NCBI RefSeq assembly: GCF_964340395.1
Contig: NC_135554.1
Span: forward strand, 16,714,092 to 16,778,091
Reading direction: 5' to 3'
Length of the DNA stretch: 64,000 bases
Source of the DNA: Glandiceps talaboti
Taxonomy: Eukaryota; Hemichordata; Enteropneusta; Spengelidae
Of the stretch, positions 15,326-26,664 are shown piece after piece. Positions within the stretch are counted from its first letter, which is position 1; each line of letters starts with the position of its first letter. The notes under the pieces are model-generated. The model did not search any database. It saw nothing but the letters and a program-made list of their open reading frames with translations, and had not been told where the DNA came from. The position numbers and the translations under genes were made by a program.

Positions 15326-15405
15326 CTATCCTACATCGAATCTCAAGATTGAGATCTAGCTAGTCTAGATATCGAATTGAGATCTTGAGATTCGATGTAG
15401 GATAG
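15326..15405. repeat. perfect 24-bp inverted repeat (hairpin)
   Basis: The left arm 15,326-15,349 (begins CTATCCTACATCGAATC) is the exact reverse complement of 15,382-15,405. The arms are separated by a 32-nt loop that itself contains 'gagatct' and 'gagatcttgag' repeats and TCTAGA-like palindromes. It could be a cruciform-forming remnant of a foldback element or a hairpin RNA precursor. Nothing in the sequence decides between these. Confidence 0.85.
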
Positions 15406-17261
15406 TACTGAGACTACCGGGATCAGAGATGATTCGACACCATATTAAATTCTAGAGTATACTAACGGTGAATAATTCCTTTTACTTTGATTACATAATT
15501 GGCAGGGAAGGAAAGGAAAGTATGTATTCTAACGGAAATTGCTTGAAGTATGTACACCTGGTCTTGTGCATTCACTTTAATAAGTCTCCCAAATGAATTA
15601 AACCCTCAGCCTACCATTAAACAATGTACATGCAATAATACACAAACTCAATATTTCCAATGAAAGACTGCACCAAAGCAAAATGCAAACAAACCGATAA
15701 TTTATTCAAAATGGTGTTCAAAAATGTGTGTGATTGATCTTTATTGATGCATGATCAACCTTTTGACCTTTGACCTTGCAATCCATCATTTTGAGATTGA
15801 TTGATCAAATTATAATCTGCAATCAACATATATTGCTTGGCTTGTTCAAGTTCAGGTTAAACATTGGACTTTCCGAACATGAGTGGCTGTGTTCAATGAT
15901 CATGGTAGAACTTAAACAACAGGACGATACATTACCTGGTTAGCTCTTAGCGTAAACCTGTAGAATCTCTACTAAATACATAATTGCAGTGTAAATGCTA
16001 TACTACACAATGCGATGATATTAGAATCTTACTACACAACTACATGTACGTAACCTCGTTTGGCGGGAAATCCTGAGATGAGCATATATTAAGGACATCA
16101 AACCATTTAATGCTTGTTTAATAGAGGATCATGTGGGAAAAAAATACGAATGCTAACAGCATGTTTCTATTTCTGCGGAATTACGAATTTCGACGCGACA
16201 GATTTCTCATATAATTAGTAAATAATTTCGTTGTCCATGTTAACAGGGTTATGTGCGTACAAATCTGACAGTATGCACTAAGAAATAACACGTCTACATG
16301 ATTTAATGTCTGGCAATGAATGAATTAGTTACTTACTCACCATTTGAATGTGAATGTGAATGTGAATGTGAATGTGAATGTGAATGTGAATGTGAATATA
16401 CCACAACTGTGCCAAGTATTGTATAAATAAATGAAAAGATTGTAAAAAGAAAAAAATTTACAAATAAGTCAATGGTATCGTTTCTATCTGTATATTTACA
16501 TTTTTTTCTAGTTTAAATATATCAAATGTCTGTTGTGTCTGGTACATCACAACACGGTCAATATACACAAAGTGTTACATCGGTTTGTGAATGAATCCTT
16601 CTGTCATCGCCTTTTTGACATTTTTTGTGTCGTTTTTGTCTGTGGTCCTTTTGTGCTTGGTGGTGCATTTGCACATTTTGATGTTGAAAGAAACAGGGCT
16701 TTGTCAATAACCGTTAACCATTGGCAAAGATACCACCAGGTGGGGTGTTTTATCAATAGGAACATAACTTGAAAAAAAATCACGGGTATACAAAACAGTA
16801 GTTCAAAATCCGTGTTTTGATTTCATAACTAATACACTTAATTAACATCGATTGAAGACACTTAGGTGTGAAATAGCGTACTCTCAATGCTTTCAACAAG
16901 GAACCTTGATTTAGCTGTACAAACGAACGTACATTTACCTTACTATTGCTTGTTTACATATAGTCAACACTGATTATTAGAACATGTACGCCAACTGACT
17001 GGGTTTGATATTAAGTATGACACTTTCACATCGAATTGAATGGCATTGCAAAGTGATCAAAATCGATTGAAATATCATTATGATTACACAGTCCCTGAAT
17101 AAACATATAATTGTCAATATTTGATGATCATGCATTTCATGTTAAGGATATAATGGAGCTTTCAGTCGGTAGAACATTTTGAATAAGACAAACACAGGGC
17201 TGCTCTTGGTGGATCAATTATACACTACCTACAGTCTCATACTTTTATGGTATCGATCGGG
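15406..17261. other. intergenic with (TGAATG)n run
   Basis: No gene recognised. A hexanucleotide TGAATG/GTGAAT array occupies about 16,345-16,398. The rest is AT-rich with no ORF above about 80 codons. Confidence 0.55.
16345..16398. repeat. (TGAATG)n microsatellite
   Basis: About nine uninterrupted hexanucleotide copies. Confidence 0.9.
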
Positions 17262-17268
17262 TGTTGCA

Positions 17269-17433
17269 CTAGTCTATCAGCTAGCCCTCGGATGTTCTTC
17301 CGATAAAATACGACACACAGCCGAACAACGCTATCGAGGATGGAACATCCGAGGGCAGGCCCTCACATGCGAACTTCGTTCGCTTATAGTTATAGCATCG
17401 AAAGAAAGCCCGAACGTCTAGCAGCAAGACTAG
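17269..17433. mobile_element. 165-bp TIR element with 7-bp target duplication
   Basis: Non-autonomous DNA element. The left end CTAGTCTATCAGCTAG and the inverted right end CTAGTCTTGCTGCTAG match over about 16 bp. The 7-mer TGTTGCA flanks both sides (17,262-17,268 and 17,434-17,440), as expected for a target-site duplication. An internal inverted repeat (around CCTCGGATGTTC and GAACATCCGAGG) lets it fold further. A second copy of the same family lies at 54,653-55,172, also with 7-bp duplications. It has no coding capacity; the family is unassigned. Confidence 0.8.
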
Positions 17434-18399
17434 TGTTGCACCTACTATTTAAGAGATAGGATGTCAACGTTACTGATATCTTTGATGTCCCCAACTCACC
17501 ATGCATCATACGCAAAGATTCGATACATCATCATGACAACAAGCATCAGAAAAAATATCATCGACACTGAAAGGCCACCTCTCGTCATCAAATTCACATG
17601 CGATATGCATAGTCTTGCTTAACTTATGTTGGTAAAATACATATGCGTAAATGATGTTGTAACCAAAATCGACATACAGAAGTAAGAAAACAACCGAAAT
17701 ATCTCGCTGATGGATAGGTGGCGCTACTGTCTCCGTTACATGTATTGCCGTTATAAAAACCCAGGTTATACCCTCATTGAATGCACAGGACCTTCAAAGT
17801 TGAAAGGAAACAGTCTTTTGTTCTTTTCTTTCCCGCGAAATTGTAAATGTAAATCAAAACAAATATAAAACATGTAACTACGCAAAAAAAACTGTTTAAT
17901 GTATCTAGTAAATAAGGACTTTGTCAATTCTTTTCAGTTTATAATTATTGCCAAAAGAAACAATTGGATGATTGCCGATGTGTTTTACTGTAGTAAAGAC
18001 CATTCAGCATTCTAATCAGTCAATTAATACAACCAACAATTATCTTCAAAAGATATACTAGTATTGGAAAATTCCCATGCAATAAACAGATTTTGTTTTG
18101 CAAATGAGAAAGTCAATGATAATTCCCACCAAGGGAAATGGAGATAGTCAAAATCCACACTTGACATGACTCTAGGCTGTGTGATTGGAAGAGGCAATTG
18201 CCAAAATCCACACACATACACGTACACGGTGCAGGACTTGCTACTACGCCAATTGAGTTCAAATTTGTTATGTAGTGTCTTGGGATGAACAGATATAAGT
18301 TTGTTCAAGACATTAATAAAAATAGAATTTTTGATAAAAATGTTTTATTTTTAATTGACTCTAGGTCGGCTAAGAATTTTGAAGTTTCACTGAGGAAGG
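17434..18399. other. intergenic, nothing recognised
   Basis: AT-rich unique sequence between two small transposons. I see no ORF or RNA gene that can be supported. Confidence 0.5.
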
Positions 18400-18411
18400 T
18401 GAATAGTCAAT

Positions 18412-18533
18412 CTGATTAAAATCTGACGTGGAGAAAGCGGCGATCACTCGGGACAAAAACAAACGTCACAAAACGATGGAAATAGAGGTAAATAAAGTAT
18501 CTAGCCGCTTTCACCACATCAGATTTTAATCAG
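18412..18533. mobile_element. MITE-like element with 30-bp TIRs
   Basis: 18,412-18,441 (begins CTGATTAAAATCTG) is an inverted copy, with two mismatches, of 18,504-18,533. The ten-base word TGAATAGTCA occurs just outside both ends (18,400-18,409 and 18,539-18,548) and may be the target duplication, although a few unmatched bases lie between it and the right TIR. The 62-bp centre has no coding capacity. Confidence 0.75.
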
Positions 18534-19446
18534 TTTGCTGAATAGTCATCTCCCAGGGACTTCTCTGACCATCAGAGGACTGTCGCTTCAGCTGAGAAGG
18601 AGAAATTCTTTCGTTTAAAGTGGCACATGGCGAGCTTATAATGTATACTAAGGTGAAAATATTTACATGAAACCACGTGACTAAACTATTCTAATATAAC
18701 ATTGGTTTAGATGTATTTCCTCTATGACATTAAAACTAGTCTGGTTTTATTAGCACAATTGATTATATAAAAGGGGTTCCCTGACATTTAGTACAATGGA
18801 TCATCTAGTCCATGTCGTTGATGTACTATTACCAATACCAATATCAAGTGGTGTGGTGAAGTCTGTCCTTCACCAACAAAGAAAACTACAAATGCCTTTT
18901 AATATGAAGCAAATATATTCTCCCCACACACTAATAAAGGCAGCATATCTATGCCCGATTTCGTAATGACGTTTCATTAATTGTTGTAATAATATTAGTC
19001 ATGATGACGTGGGTCTCTAGAGTTTATTTCTTTATTTATCTGCGTTTGTTGTATTTACTGTGTTGGATCATAGACCCTCCACTGTGGGTGGAGGGTCTAT
19101 GGTTGGATCGGAGAGAATGAATAATTCAAAACACAAGGCGTGATAACGAGGCGAGAATCATGACGTCATTGTCTAAGGGGGAAACACGGGAAAATTGTTG
19201 AAGAATGTTTGTCGACAAATTCTTCTAATCATAATTGTAGTACGTGTGAATTACTTATTGATGTACATAATGTGCAAATACAACGTCACTGGTTTTCGTT
19301 TGGGTTACATTTAACCCGAATGATTGTGTAGTAATACCGTGCACAAAATGAATACTTGATTAAGAACATTTTGTACTCAGTATCGCAACTGTAGGAATAG
19401 GCTAGCATTGTAAAAGATTCGTTAGGTAAACTCCTACTGAGAGAGT
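18534..19446. other. intergenic with 14-bp stem hairpin
   Basis: No gene. A perfect 14-bp stem with a 5-nt loop lies at 19,069-19,101 (left arm CATAGACCCTCCAC). A CRE palindrome is at 19,161-19,168. Confidence 0.55.
19069..19101. repeat. 14-bp stem hairpin, CATAGACCC type
   Basis: The arms at 19,069-19,082 and 19,088-19,101 are exact reverse complements. A related hairpin with stem CCATAGACCC lies at 20,716-20,744 inside the large palindrome. Confidence 0.75.
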
Positions 19447-19447
19447 G

Positions 19448-19532
<85 letters not shown>

Positions 19533-19735
19533 GGGAGGGAGGGAGGGAGAGACAGAGAGAGAGAGGCAGACAGACAGACACACACACATACACGCGCGCG
19601 CACGCACACACGCACGCACGCACGCACGCAGACAGAGACAGACACATACAGAGAGAAACAGACAGATAGAGAGACATATACAAAGAGAGACAGAGACAGA
19701 TAGGATCAGACAGGCAGACAGGCAGACAGATAAAC
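19447..19735. repeat. (CAGA)n and related purine/CA repeats
   Basis: A CAGA array (to about 19,532) is followed by GGGA, GAGA, CACACG and degenerate CAGA runs. The inverse of its inner edge is seen at about 25,360-25,500, so it may belong to the outer end of the adjacent palindrome. Cys/Leu/Ser-rich open frames are artefacts. Confidence 0.9.
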
Positions 19736-21288
19736 AGAGTTGTTGATTTATGGATGTGTGGTGAGTGTGGGGGAGGAAGGGGTGGGGTACGCATTATAAT
19801 TATTTATTGTGACTGCACTTTTTTCGTATGTCCTGTCTTCTTTACAGTGGTCTGAGGTTATGTACAGACTTGGTAAAGCTAATATAACCAGCCATGGATA
19901 TACCTCCATGAACTAACAATTAGTCTGTTAAGAAATCGTTACACTAACAACACATGACAGGTAGACTTCACATTTGAAGCTATTGTGATTCTCAAGGGGC
20001 AAATTAAAACCTCAAATATCTTTCAATGAAGAATTGGGTCTATCACATTCTAATGAATGGGGTGTGTAATTATCACTCCGAACAATGACTCGATTGTTAA
20101 AAGTGGTAATGATATCATCATGAAGTTAGATTTGCAGTTTTATATGTGACTTCTGATTTAAAAAAAACAACCCAGATATTTCTGTATCGTTTTTGCTAAG
20201 AGCATGGAAGTATCACCCACGTTGTGATAATTCCATTCTAAAACCAAGACACAGTATACATACTTGTAATAGGGACTTCCACGTGTGCTGTATACGTTTA
20301 TTAACGACTTCAAGTTTTAGACCATTCACTGAATTCTAACATTCAATCGTTTCTAAGCTGGTGTGAACGACAAAGCACTTTCCATTATCACTCACTTTCA
20401 TTATTTATTCTGCACTATTGTTTGTTTGAAAAAAGTGCTTATAGCTTGTCCAGAAATCGAGTCATCGGTACAAAACGAGTGTCATGATAAATTAACAAGT
20501 GCGTTTTTGCCTTCAAATAGGAGTTTTATCTTCAATGCTAAAGAGCGTTAACTTTGTTAATTGTTAGTTTATCTTTTAATGACCTTTGTGACATCGGTTT
20601 TAATAACAGCCCCTCTCTCACGCTCTTTATTGGTCTATCTTAGTTCGACGGGACAAGTTTTCAATTTATAACATTTGTGTATGTTTGTGATCAACTCGAA
20701 CAGAACACAGTTTAGCCATAGACCCGTTGGTGTAGGGTCTATGGTTTAGCTAATCAGTTTCAGTTGCAATGTATGTACGTGTTGACATCTTGAATTTGAT
20801 ACAAGACAATCAGAGTTCAACGACGCAAGGCTTCATTTTGAAATATTTGAAGTGAATTGGATTCGTGTGATGGCAGTTTGACCATATCCAATATCTATGG
20901 TTGACTATGGCAGTTTGACCATATCTAATATCTATGGTTTGACTATGGCAGTTTGACCACATACACGGTCTATGGTTTGACTATGGCAGTTTGATATTCA
21001 CTATCTATGGTTTGACCACACCCATGGTCTATGGTTTGACTATCATGGCAGTTTCACCGTATACACTATCTATGGTTTGATGGCAGTTTGACCATATCCA
21101 CTATCTATGGTTTGACTACAGCTGTATTGCAGTTTGACCACATATACAGTCTATAGTTTGACTATGACAGCTTGATCACATCCACGGTCTTTTATGTGTT
21201 CAATCTGTGTTGACTCTATTGTTGACTACAATATTTCGTTGTCAGTCTACCTGCCCTAGTATAACTTTCTGTGTTTTACGTAACTAGC
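19735..21288 (+). repeat. left arm of large palindrome
   Basis: Inverted copy of the split right arm. It contains a CCATAGACCC hairpin (20,716-20,744) and, in its inner third (about 20,860-21,190), a degenerate tandem repeat of about 40 bp with the core 'atggcagtttgaccatat'. It has no gene. Confidence 0.8.
20860..21190 (+). repeat. tandem repeat, unit about 40 bp
   Basis: Seven or eight degenerate copies of 'atggcagtttgaccatat' followed by 'ccactatctatggtttgac'. Inverse-complement copies occupy 22,045-22,210 and 24,178-24,320 in the opposite arm. Confidence 0.85.
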
Positions 21289-21941
21289 GCCAACAACGAC
21301 GAAACATGTCAGTCTACATAATTTTCACATTATAAATAAATACCTGAAATAGTAGAAGCGTAGAAACACCTAGACTGTAATATACATGATACATGTCTCT
21401 TACAGTCTTGTAAAACAAAGGGGAATTGATAGCAAGTCAGTCATAATTTGGGGCCTAAATTCAAAAATGGGGAAAATACCAGTGGAATGGAAAAGATGGT
21501 TTTCTGGTAGTCTAAGAAGAACCCAGATAAGCTTAAGGTTATACCACAGTGCCCTCATACGTCGAGAAGAGTTTTTCTTTTGTTGGAATATTTCTTAAAC
21601 TGCACTCGTTTTGACGTTTCCTTATTCAAATCTGTGTTCACGATTATACAAACTGTGCTTCAAAGTCGTTGTACATTTCAAATTGTGGATTACAGTTTGT
21701 CTTATTGGCAATGCTAACCTTCACGTTGATGTTGAAACGTGACCCTAAAATGGTTTAACCTGAAGTCAAAAAAAGTTACTACGTGTATCAGATTGCGTTG
21801 TCCAATGTTACCCTGAACTCCATTGTCGTAGATTTTAATTTTCAAAGTACTGTATTTGCTTTTCACATATGTGGACCGTTGGCCTATATCGTGAATAAAT
21901 AAACATTTCATTTAATATTGTATAAGCATAATTATGAATTA
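21289..21941. other. central spacer of palindrome
   Basis: Unique 653-bp sequence between the arms. A 70-codon plus ORF and a 65-codon minus ORF have no recognisable similarity. If the structure is a transposon, this would be its core, but no transposase motif is visible. Confidence 0.5.
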
Positions 21942-22210
21942 GCTAGTTACGTAAAACCCAGAACATTATACTAGGGCAGGTAGACTGGTGGTAACGAAGT
22001 ATTGTACTCAACCATGGAGTCAACACAGATTGAACATATATACTCAAACTATAGACCGTGTATGTGGTCAAACTGCCATAGTCAAACCATAGACCGTATA
22101 AGTGGTCAAACTGCCATAGTCAAACCATAGACCGTGTATGTGGTCAAACTGCCATAGTCAAACCACAGTCAAACTATAGACCGTATGTGGTCAAACTGCC
22201 ATTGTCAAAC
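21942..22210 (-). repeat. right arm of palindrome, inner segment
   Basis: Inverted copy of about 21,020-21,288, including the CTAGTTACGTAAAA boundary and tandem 'catagaccgt...gtggtcaaactgcc' units. It ends where the retrotransposon fragment begins. Confidence 0.75.
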
Positions 22211-24177
22211 AATGGTATAGAATCTTTATTGCATCCGTTTGGAAAACGACATTTCTTCCTTGGATTGTGTTTGGTGCTAAAACAAACTAGTAAATATATA
22301 AATTAGAGTAATAATAGCTAACAAAATATAACAAAATAAGGTTTATACGAAAGTGTAAACTTTAGGTTAGATAAATGTAATGTATAATATTGTTTAACTC
22401 TATAGAATGTCTTTCCTTTTGGTAAGCGCTGAAAGTTGTCCATACCATAAATACGTACGTGTCTTTGATCAGAGTTTAAAACGAGTAATAAATTTTGTTT
22501 CATTGTCTAGTACTTTGAAATTACCTAGATCACTGATTGTACTTAGTCTGGTATACATTTGTTGTCTCTCAATGTTATAGTTGTTGCATGTTGTGATGAA
22601 GTGTATTTCATCATTTTGGTCTTTTATGTCTTCCAATTTCAATTTGTAAATCATGTGAGCTCAGTCTAATTCTTGAAATTAAACCAAGTTCCTCTCTATT
22701 TTTCATAATTTTGAGATAATTGTTTGTATCTTATTGTGTAAAAATTTGTAAGTTTTGAGCTTTGAGTCTTGTCTATCATTGTCTTTGGTCCATTTCTTGG
22801 TGATATAATCTTTACACATTTTCAAATAGTGTTTCTTTGTGGCATTGTTGATGGTTTGAAATTTCATATATTGTTTAAATTATCTAGCTATGATAATTGT
22901 GTTCTTGTAATTCTTTCATGGCGTGATGTCCCCTTTCTTACTGTCTTCTAAATAGTACTGTATTGCTTTCACTTGGATGGTTGGCAACAGTGACATTCTA
23001 CCAAGTTCCATTCTGCACCCAATGCTACTTGTTTTGTTGTTAACATTTAAAATTTGTCTACACCATTTTAGATGGTATTTTTCAGTCTCTGTGTTGTCCC
23101 AGTTCTTCACCGTTGTATTAATTGCCCATATTTCGGTTGCATACGTTAATATCGGTGATATACGTATACATTCAAAATTCTTTGATTTTATATTACATTT
23201 AATTTTTCCTTGAAAATAGGTAATGAATAGATTTGTCAGCTTTACGTGTCTCCTCTTCAAGTCTTTGCATGGTTTCGTTTAGTGTACCATTAGTGTTAAA
23301 TGTTACACCGACGTATGTGAAGCTATTAATCTTTTCCAAAAGGTGTTTATAATAAGTGTAACTGTTTTCCGATTTTATTGTGGGATTTTGTAATCTTGAA
23401 TTTTTGTTTGCTAAGTATTCACTTCTAGTCCCCATTTACCGGTGTAGCTGTAGAGTCTGTTTAACAGTGTTTGTAAACCTTCTCTGGAGTTAGATAGAAG
23501 GACGATGTCATCGGCAAATAGCAGTGATTGGGCTGTAGTCTTCTTGATCTCTCGCCAATTCTGTGACTAGATCATTGATGTAGTTGTTAAACAGAGTGGG
23601 ACTCATCGGATATCCTTGCTTAACACCATCATCTAAAGAAAATATTTCTGTTAGTTTTCCTCTAGTTAACTTGGTGTTTCATATTTTGGTACATGTTCAC
23701 AATATTGTATTTTTCCCCGTTTATGTTGTTATGTTGTTATCTTGGAGTTTGTAGAACAGACGTTTCCGCCAGATAGTGTCAAAACACTTTCTGAGATCCA
23801 CAAAGCATGCGGATATAGGAGTTGTTTTTTAATTGGTATTTCTTCACCATTGTATGTAAGGTCAAAATATAATCTATAGTGCGATGTTTTTGTCGACATC
23901 CAGTATAATTGTCATGAATAATCTTGTTATGTTCCAGGTAATGTATTAGCCTTGTGTTCAGGATTACTGCAAACATCTTGATGCTACTAGTAGGCATGTC
24001 TCTGTAATTTGATAGATCTAGTTTGTCTCCTGTTTTGTGGATTGGTGTTATTGCGTTGATGTTCCAAATATCTGGATACTGACCGCTTTTGAATACAACA
24101 TTGAAAAGTTTCTGTAGGGCTTTCACAAATAATAGTGAGTTGTATTTTAACATCTCATCAGTTGGTATACGATTAAC
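22211..24177 (-). pseudogene. non-LTR retrotransposon fragment (reverse transcriptase relic)
   Basis: A 5'-truncated LINE-type element reading right to left. The first open segment (24,153-23,779) carries reverse-transcriptase finger motifs (INAITPIHKTGDKLDLSNYR). A frameshift near 23,805 is followed by the palm motif FVDLRKCFDTIW, and an FADDIVLL box (the YADD-type catalytic motif) is encoded around 23,520-23,500. Two further frames (23,435-23,199 and 23,260-22,916) encode thumb and C-terminal regions typical of LINE ORF2 (SFTYVGVTFNTNGT; ILTYATEIWAIN). The endonuclease domain and 5' part are absent. The 3' end is near 22,211, preceded by AATAAAG. Frameshifts and stops make it dead. It sits inside the right palindrome arm. 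The clade is not assigned. Confidence 0.85.
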
Positions 24178-25360
24178 TATAGACCGTGCATGTGGTCAAA
24201 CTGCCATAGTCAAACCACAGACCGTGGCTATGGTCAAACTGCCATAGTCAAACCACAGACCGTGGCTATGGTCAAACTGCCATAGTCAAACTATAGATAT
24301 TGGATATGGTCAAACTGCCATCACACGAATCCAATTCACTTCAAATACTACACAGTAGTTCAAAATGAAGCCTTGCGTCATTGAACTCTGATTGACTTGT
24401 ATCAAATTCAAGATGTCAACACGTACACACTTTCCAACTGAAACTCATTTATAGCTAAACTGTGTTCTGTTCGAGTTGATCACAAACATACACAAATGTT
24501 ATAAATGGAAAACTTGTCCCGTCGAACTAAGATAGACCAATAAAGAGCGTGAGAGAGGGGCTGTTATTAAAACCGATGTCACAAAGGTCATTAAAAGATA
24601 AACTAACAATTAACAAAGTTAACGCTCTTTAGCATTGAAGATAAAACTCCTATTTGAAGCCAAAAACGCACTTGTTAATTTATCATGACACTCGTTTTGT
24701 ACCGATGACTCGATTTCTAGACAAGCTATAAGCACTTTTTTCAAACAAACAAGGGAGCAGAATAAATAATGGAAGTGAGTGATAATGGAAAGTGCTTTGT
24801 CGTTCACACCAGCTTAGAAACGATTGAATGTTAGAATTCAGTGAATGGTCTAAAACTTGAAGGCGTTAATAAACGTATACAGCACACGTGGAAGTCCCTA
24901 TTACAAGTATGTATACTGTGTCTTGGTTTTAGAATGGAATTATCACAACGTGGGTGATACTTCCATGGTTTTAGCAATTCAAAAAGACAAAGTAATATCC
25001 GTGTTTATTTTTTTGTCAGAAGTCGCATAAACTGCAAATCTAACTACATGACGATTTCAAATGATATCTTTCCATTTCCAAATTTTAAAATTCCTAGATC
25101 CAATTCTTCATTGAAAGATATTTGGGGTTTTAATTTGCCCCTTGAGAATCGCAATACCTGTCACGTGTTGTTAGTTTAGAGATTTCTTAACAGAGTAATG
25201 GTTGGTTCTTGGAGATATATACCTCCATGGTTGGTTATATTAGCCTTACCAAGTCTGTACAGAATATACGGAAAAAAAGTGCAGTCAAAATATATAATGC
25301 GTACCCCACCCCCTTCCTCCCTCATACTCACCACACATCCATAAATCAACAACTCTGTTT
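24178..25360 (-). repeat. right arm of palindrome, outer segment
   Basis: Inverted copy of about 19,735-20,990, with small indels. It resumes exactly in the 'tatagaccgtgcatgtgg' repeat unit after the retrotransposon fragment. Confidence 0.8.
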
Positions 25361-26088
25361 ATCTGTCAGTCTGGCCTCTCCCCCACCCTGTCCCTGTCTC
25401 TCTGTGTATATGTCTTCCTCTGTCTCACTATCACTATCTGTCCGTTTTTCTCTGTCTATATATATATATATCTCTCTCTCACTCTATATGTCTGTTGCTC
25501 TCTAAAAGATAGCCAATACATTTAACGTCAGACCAGTATAGCGGTCTAGCATTAAATTATCTTACTGAATACTAGTAATTAATCTGCTAACGATCGTTAC
25601 AGGAGTCCTTATTAAACTATTTGGGTCATCGACAACACTTGGTCTTTCCTCGAGTCGGCGCAAATACTAAAATCCCTAAATAGAAGGATCGAAAAATAAT
25701 AAGTTTTCACGTTCACACTTCATAACGATTTTGTTCACCGTCACTTCAAAGAACAAATTTGGTTTCCAATGGACTACTTAGACGTTTGACTGATACAACT
25801 TTGAAGTTAAAAGTTGGATTGATACGTAACAACATTACTAGCGTTTACCACACACATGGCTTACCTTTGCAAAAGCATTTTGTCGCCACGTGCTACCAAC
25901 AACGCTGGAATTCCTGTAGTATGTATTAGGTACTAAACACAGGGAGGTAATATATTGCGTACTTCCTTAGTAGTATATAGACAAAGAAAAATAAAGACAC
26001 GGTGACACTGTCACAGTCCATACATGACTTTGACTCTTATAGAAAGTCAACTTTTTTTTTGGTTAATAGCTCATAAAGACTACCGACA
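25361..26088. other. no gene; degraded C/T-rich edge of palindrome
   Basis: 25,361-25,500 is CTCT/CTGT-rich with a short TA run and mirrors the purine-rich block outside the left arm. The remainder is AT-rich unique sequence without an ORF of note. Confidence 0.5.
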
Positions 26089-26543
26089 AATAAATAAATA
26101 CATACATACATACATACATACATACACACATACATACATACATAAATACACACATACATACACACATACATACATACATACATACACACATACATACACA
26201 CATACATACATACATACATACATACATACACACACACATACATACACACATACATACATACATACACACATACATACACACATACATACATACATACATA
26301 CATACATACACACATACATACATACATACATACATACACACATACATACATACATACACACATACATACACACATACATACATACATACATACATACATA
26401 CACACATACATACATAAATACACACATACATACATACACACATACATACATACACACATACATAAATACATACATACATACACACATACATACATACATA
26501 CATACATACACACATACATAAATACACACATACATACATAAAT

Positions 26544-26576
<33 letters not shown>

Positions 26577-26628
26577 TACATACATACATACATACATACA
26601 TACATACATACATACATACATACATACA

Positions 26629-26660
<32 letters not shown>
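26089..26660. repeat. (CATA)n array with CACA variants, 570 bp
   Basis: Continuous CATA tetranucleotides with irregularly spaced CACA and AATA variants, ending in a short TA run. Open frames of about 165-206 codons in four frames (Met-Tyr-Val-Cys or Thr-Tyr-Ile-His repeats) exist only because the unit has no stop codon. Confidence 0.97.

Positions 26661-26664
<4 letters not shown>

Larger units (their letters stand above)
19735..25360. mobile_element. 5.6-kb interrupted palindrome (foldback-like element)
   Basis: The left arm (about 19,735-21,288) is inverted at 21,942-22,210 plus 24,178-25,360. Matched landmarks include 'acagagttgttgatttatgg' at 19,736 and its reverse complement near 25,345. 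Mirrored 62-codon ORFs at 20,363-20,551 (+) and 24,619-24,807 (-) differ at only four residues. The inner boundary word TTTTACGTAACTAGC is near 21,288, with its inverse at 21,942. The arms enclose a 653-bp unique spacer. The right arm is split by a retrotransposon fragment (22,211-24,177), so the palindrome is older than that insertion. No transposase is recognised. It may be a foldback transposon or a segmental inverted duplication. Confidence 0.8.

Noticed and set aside
20363-20551. 62-residue protein with a near-identical copy at 24,619-24,807
   Set aside because: The two ORFs are the same sequence in opposite palindrome arms; no domain, signal or homology supports coding.
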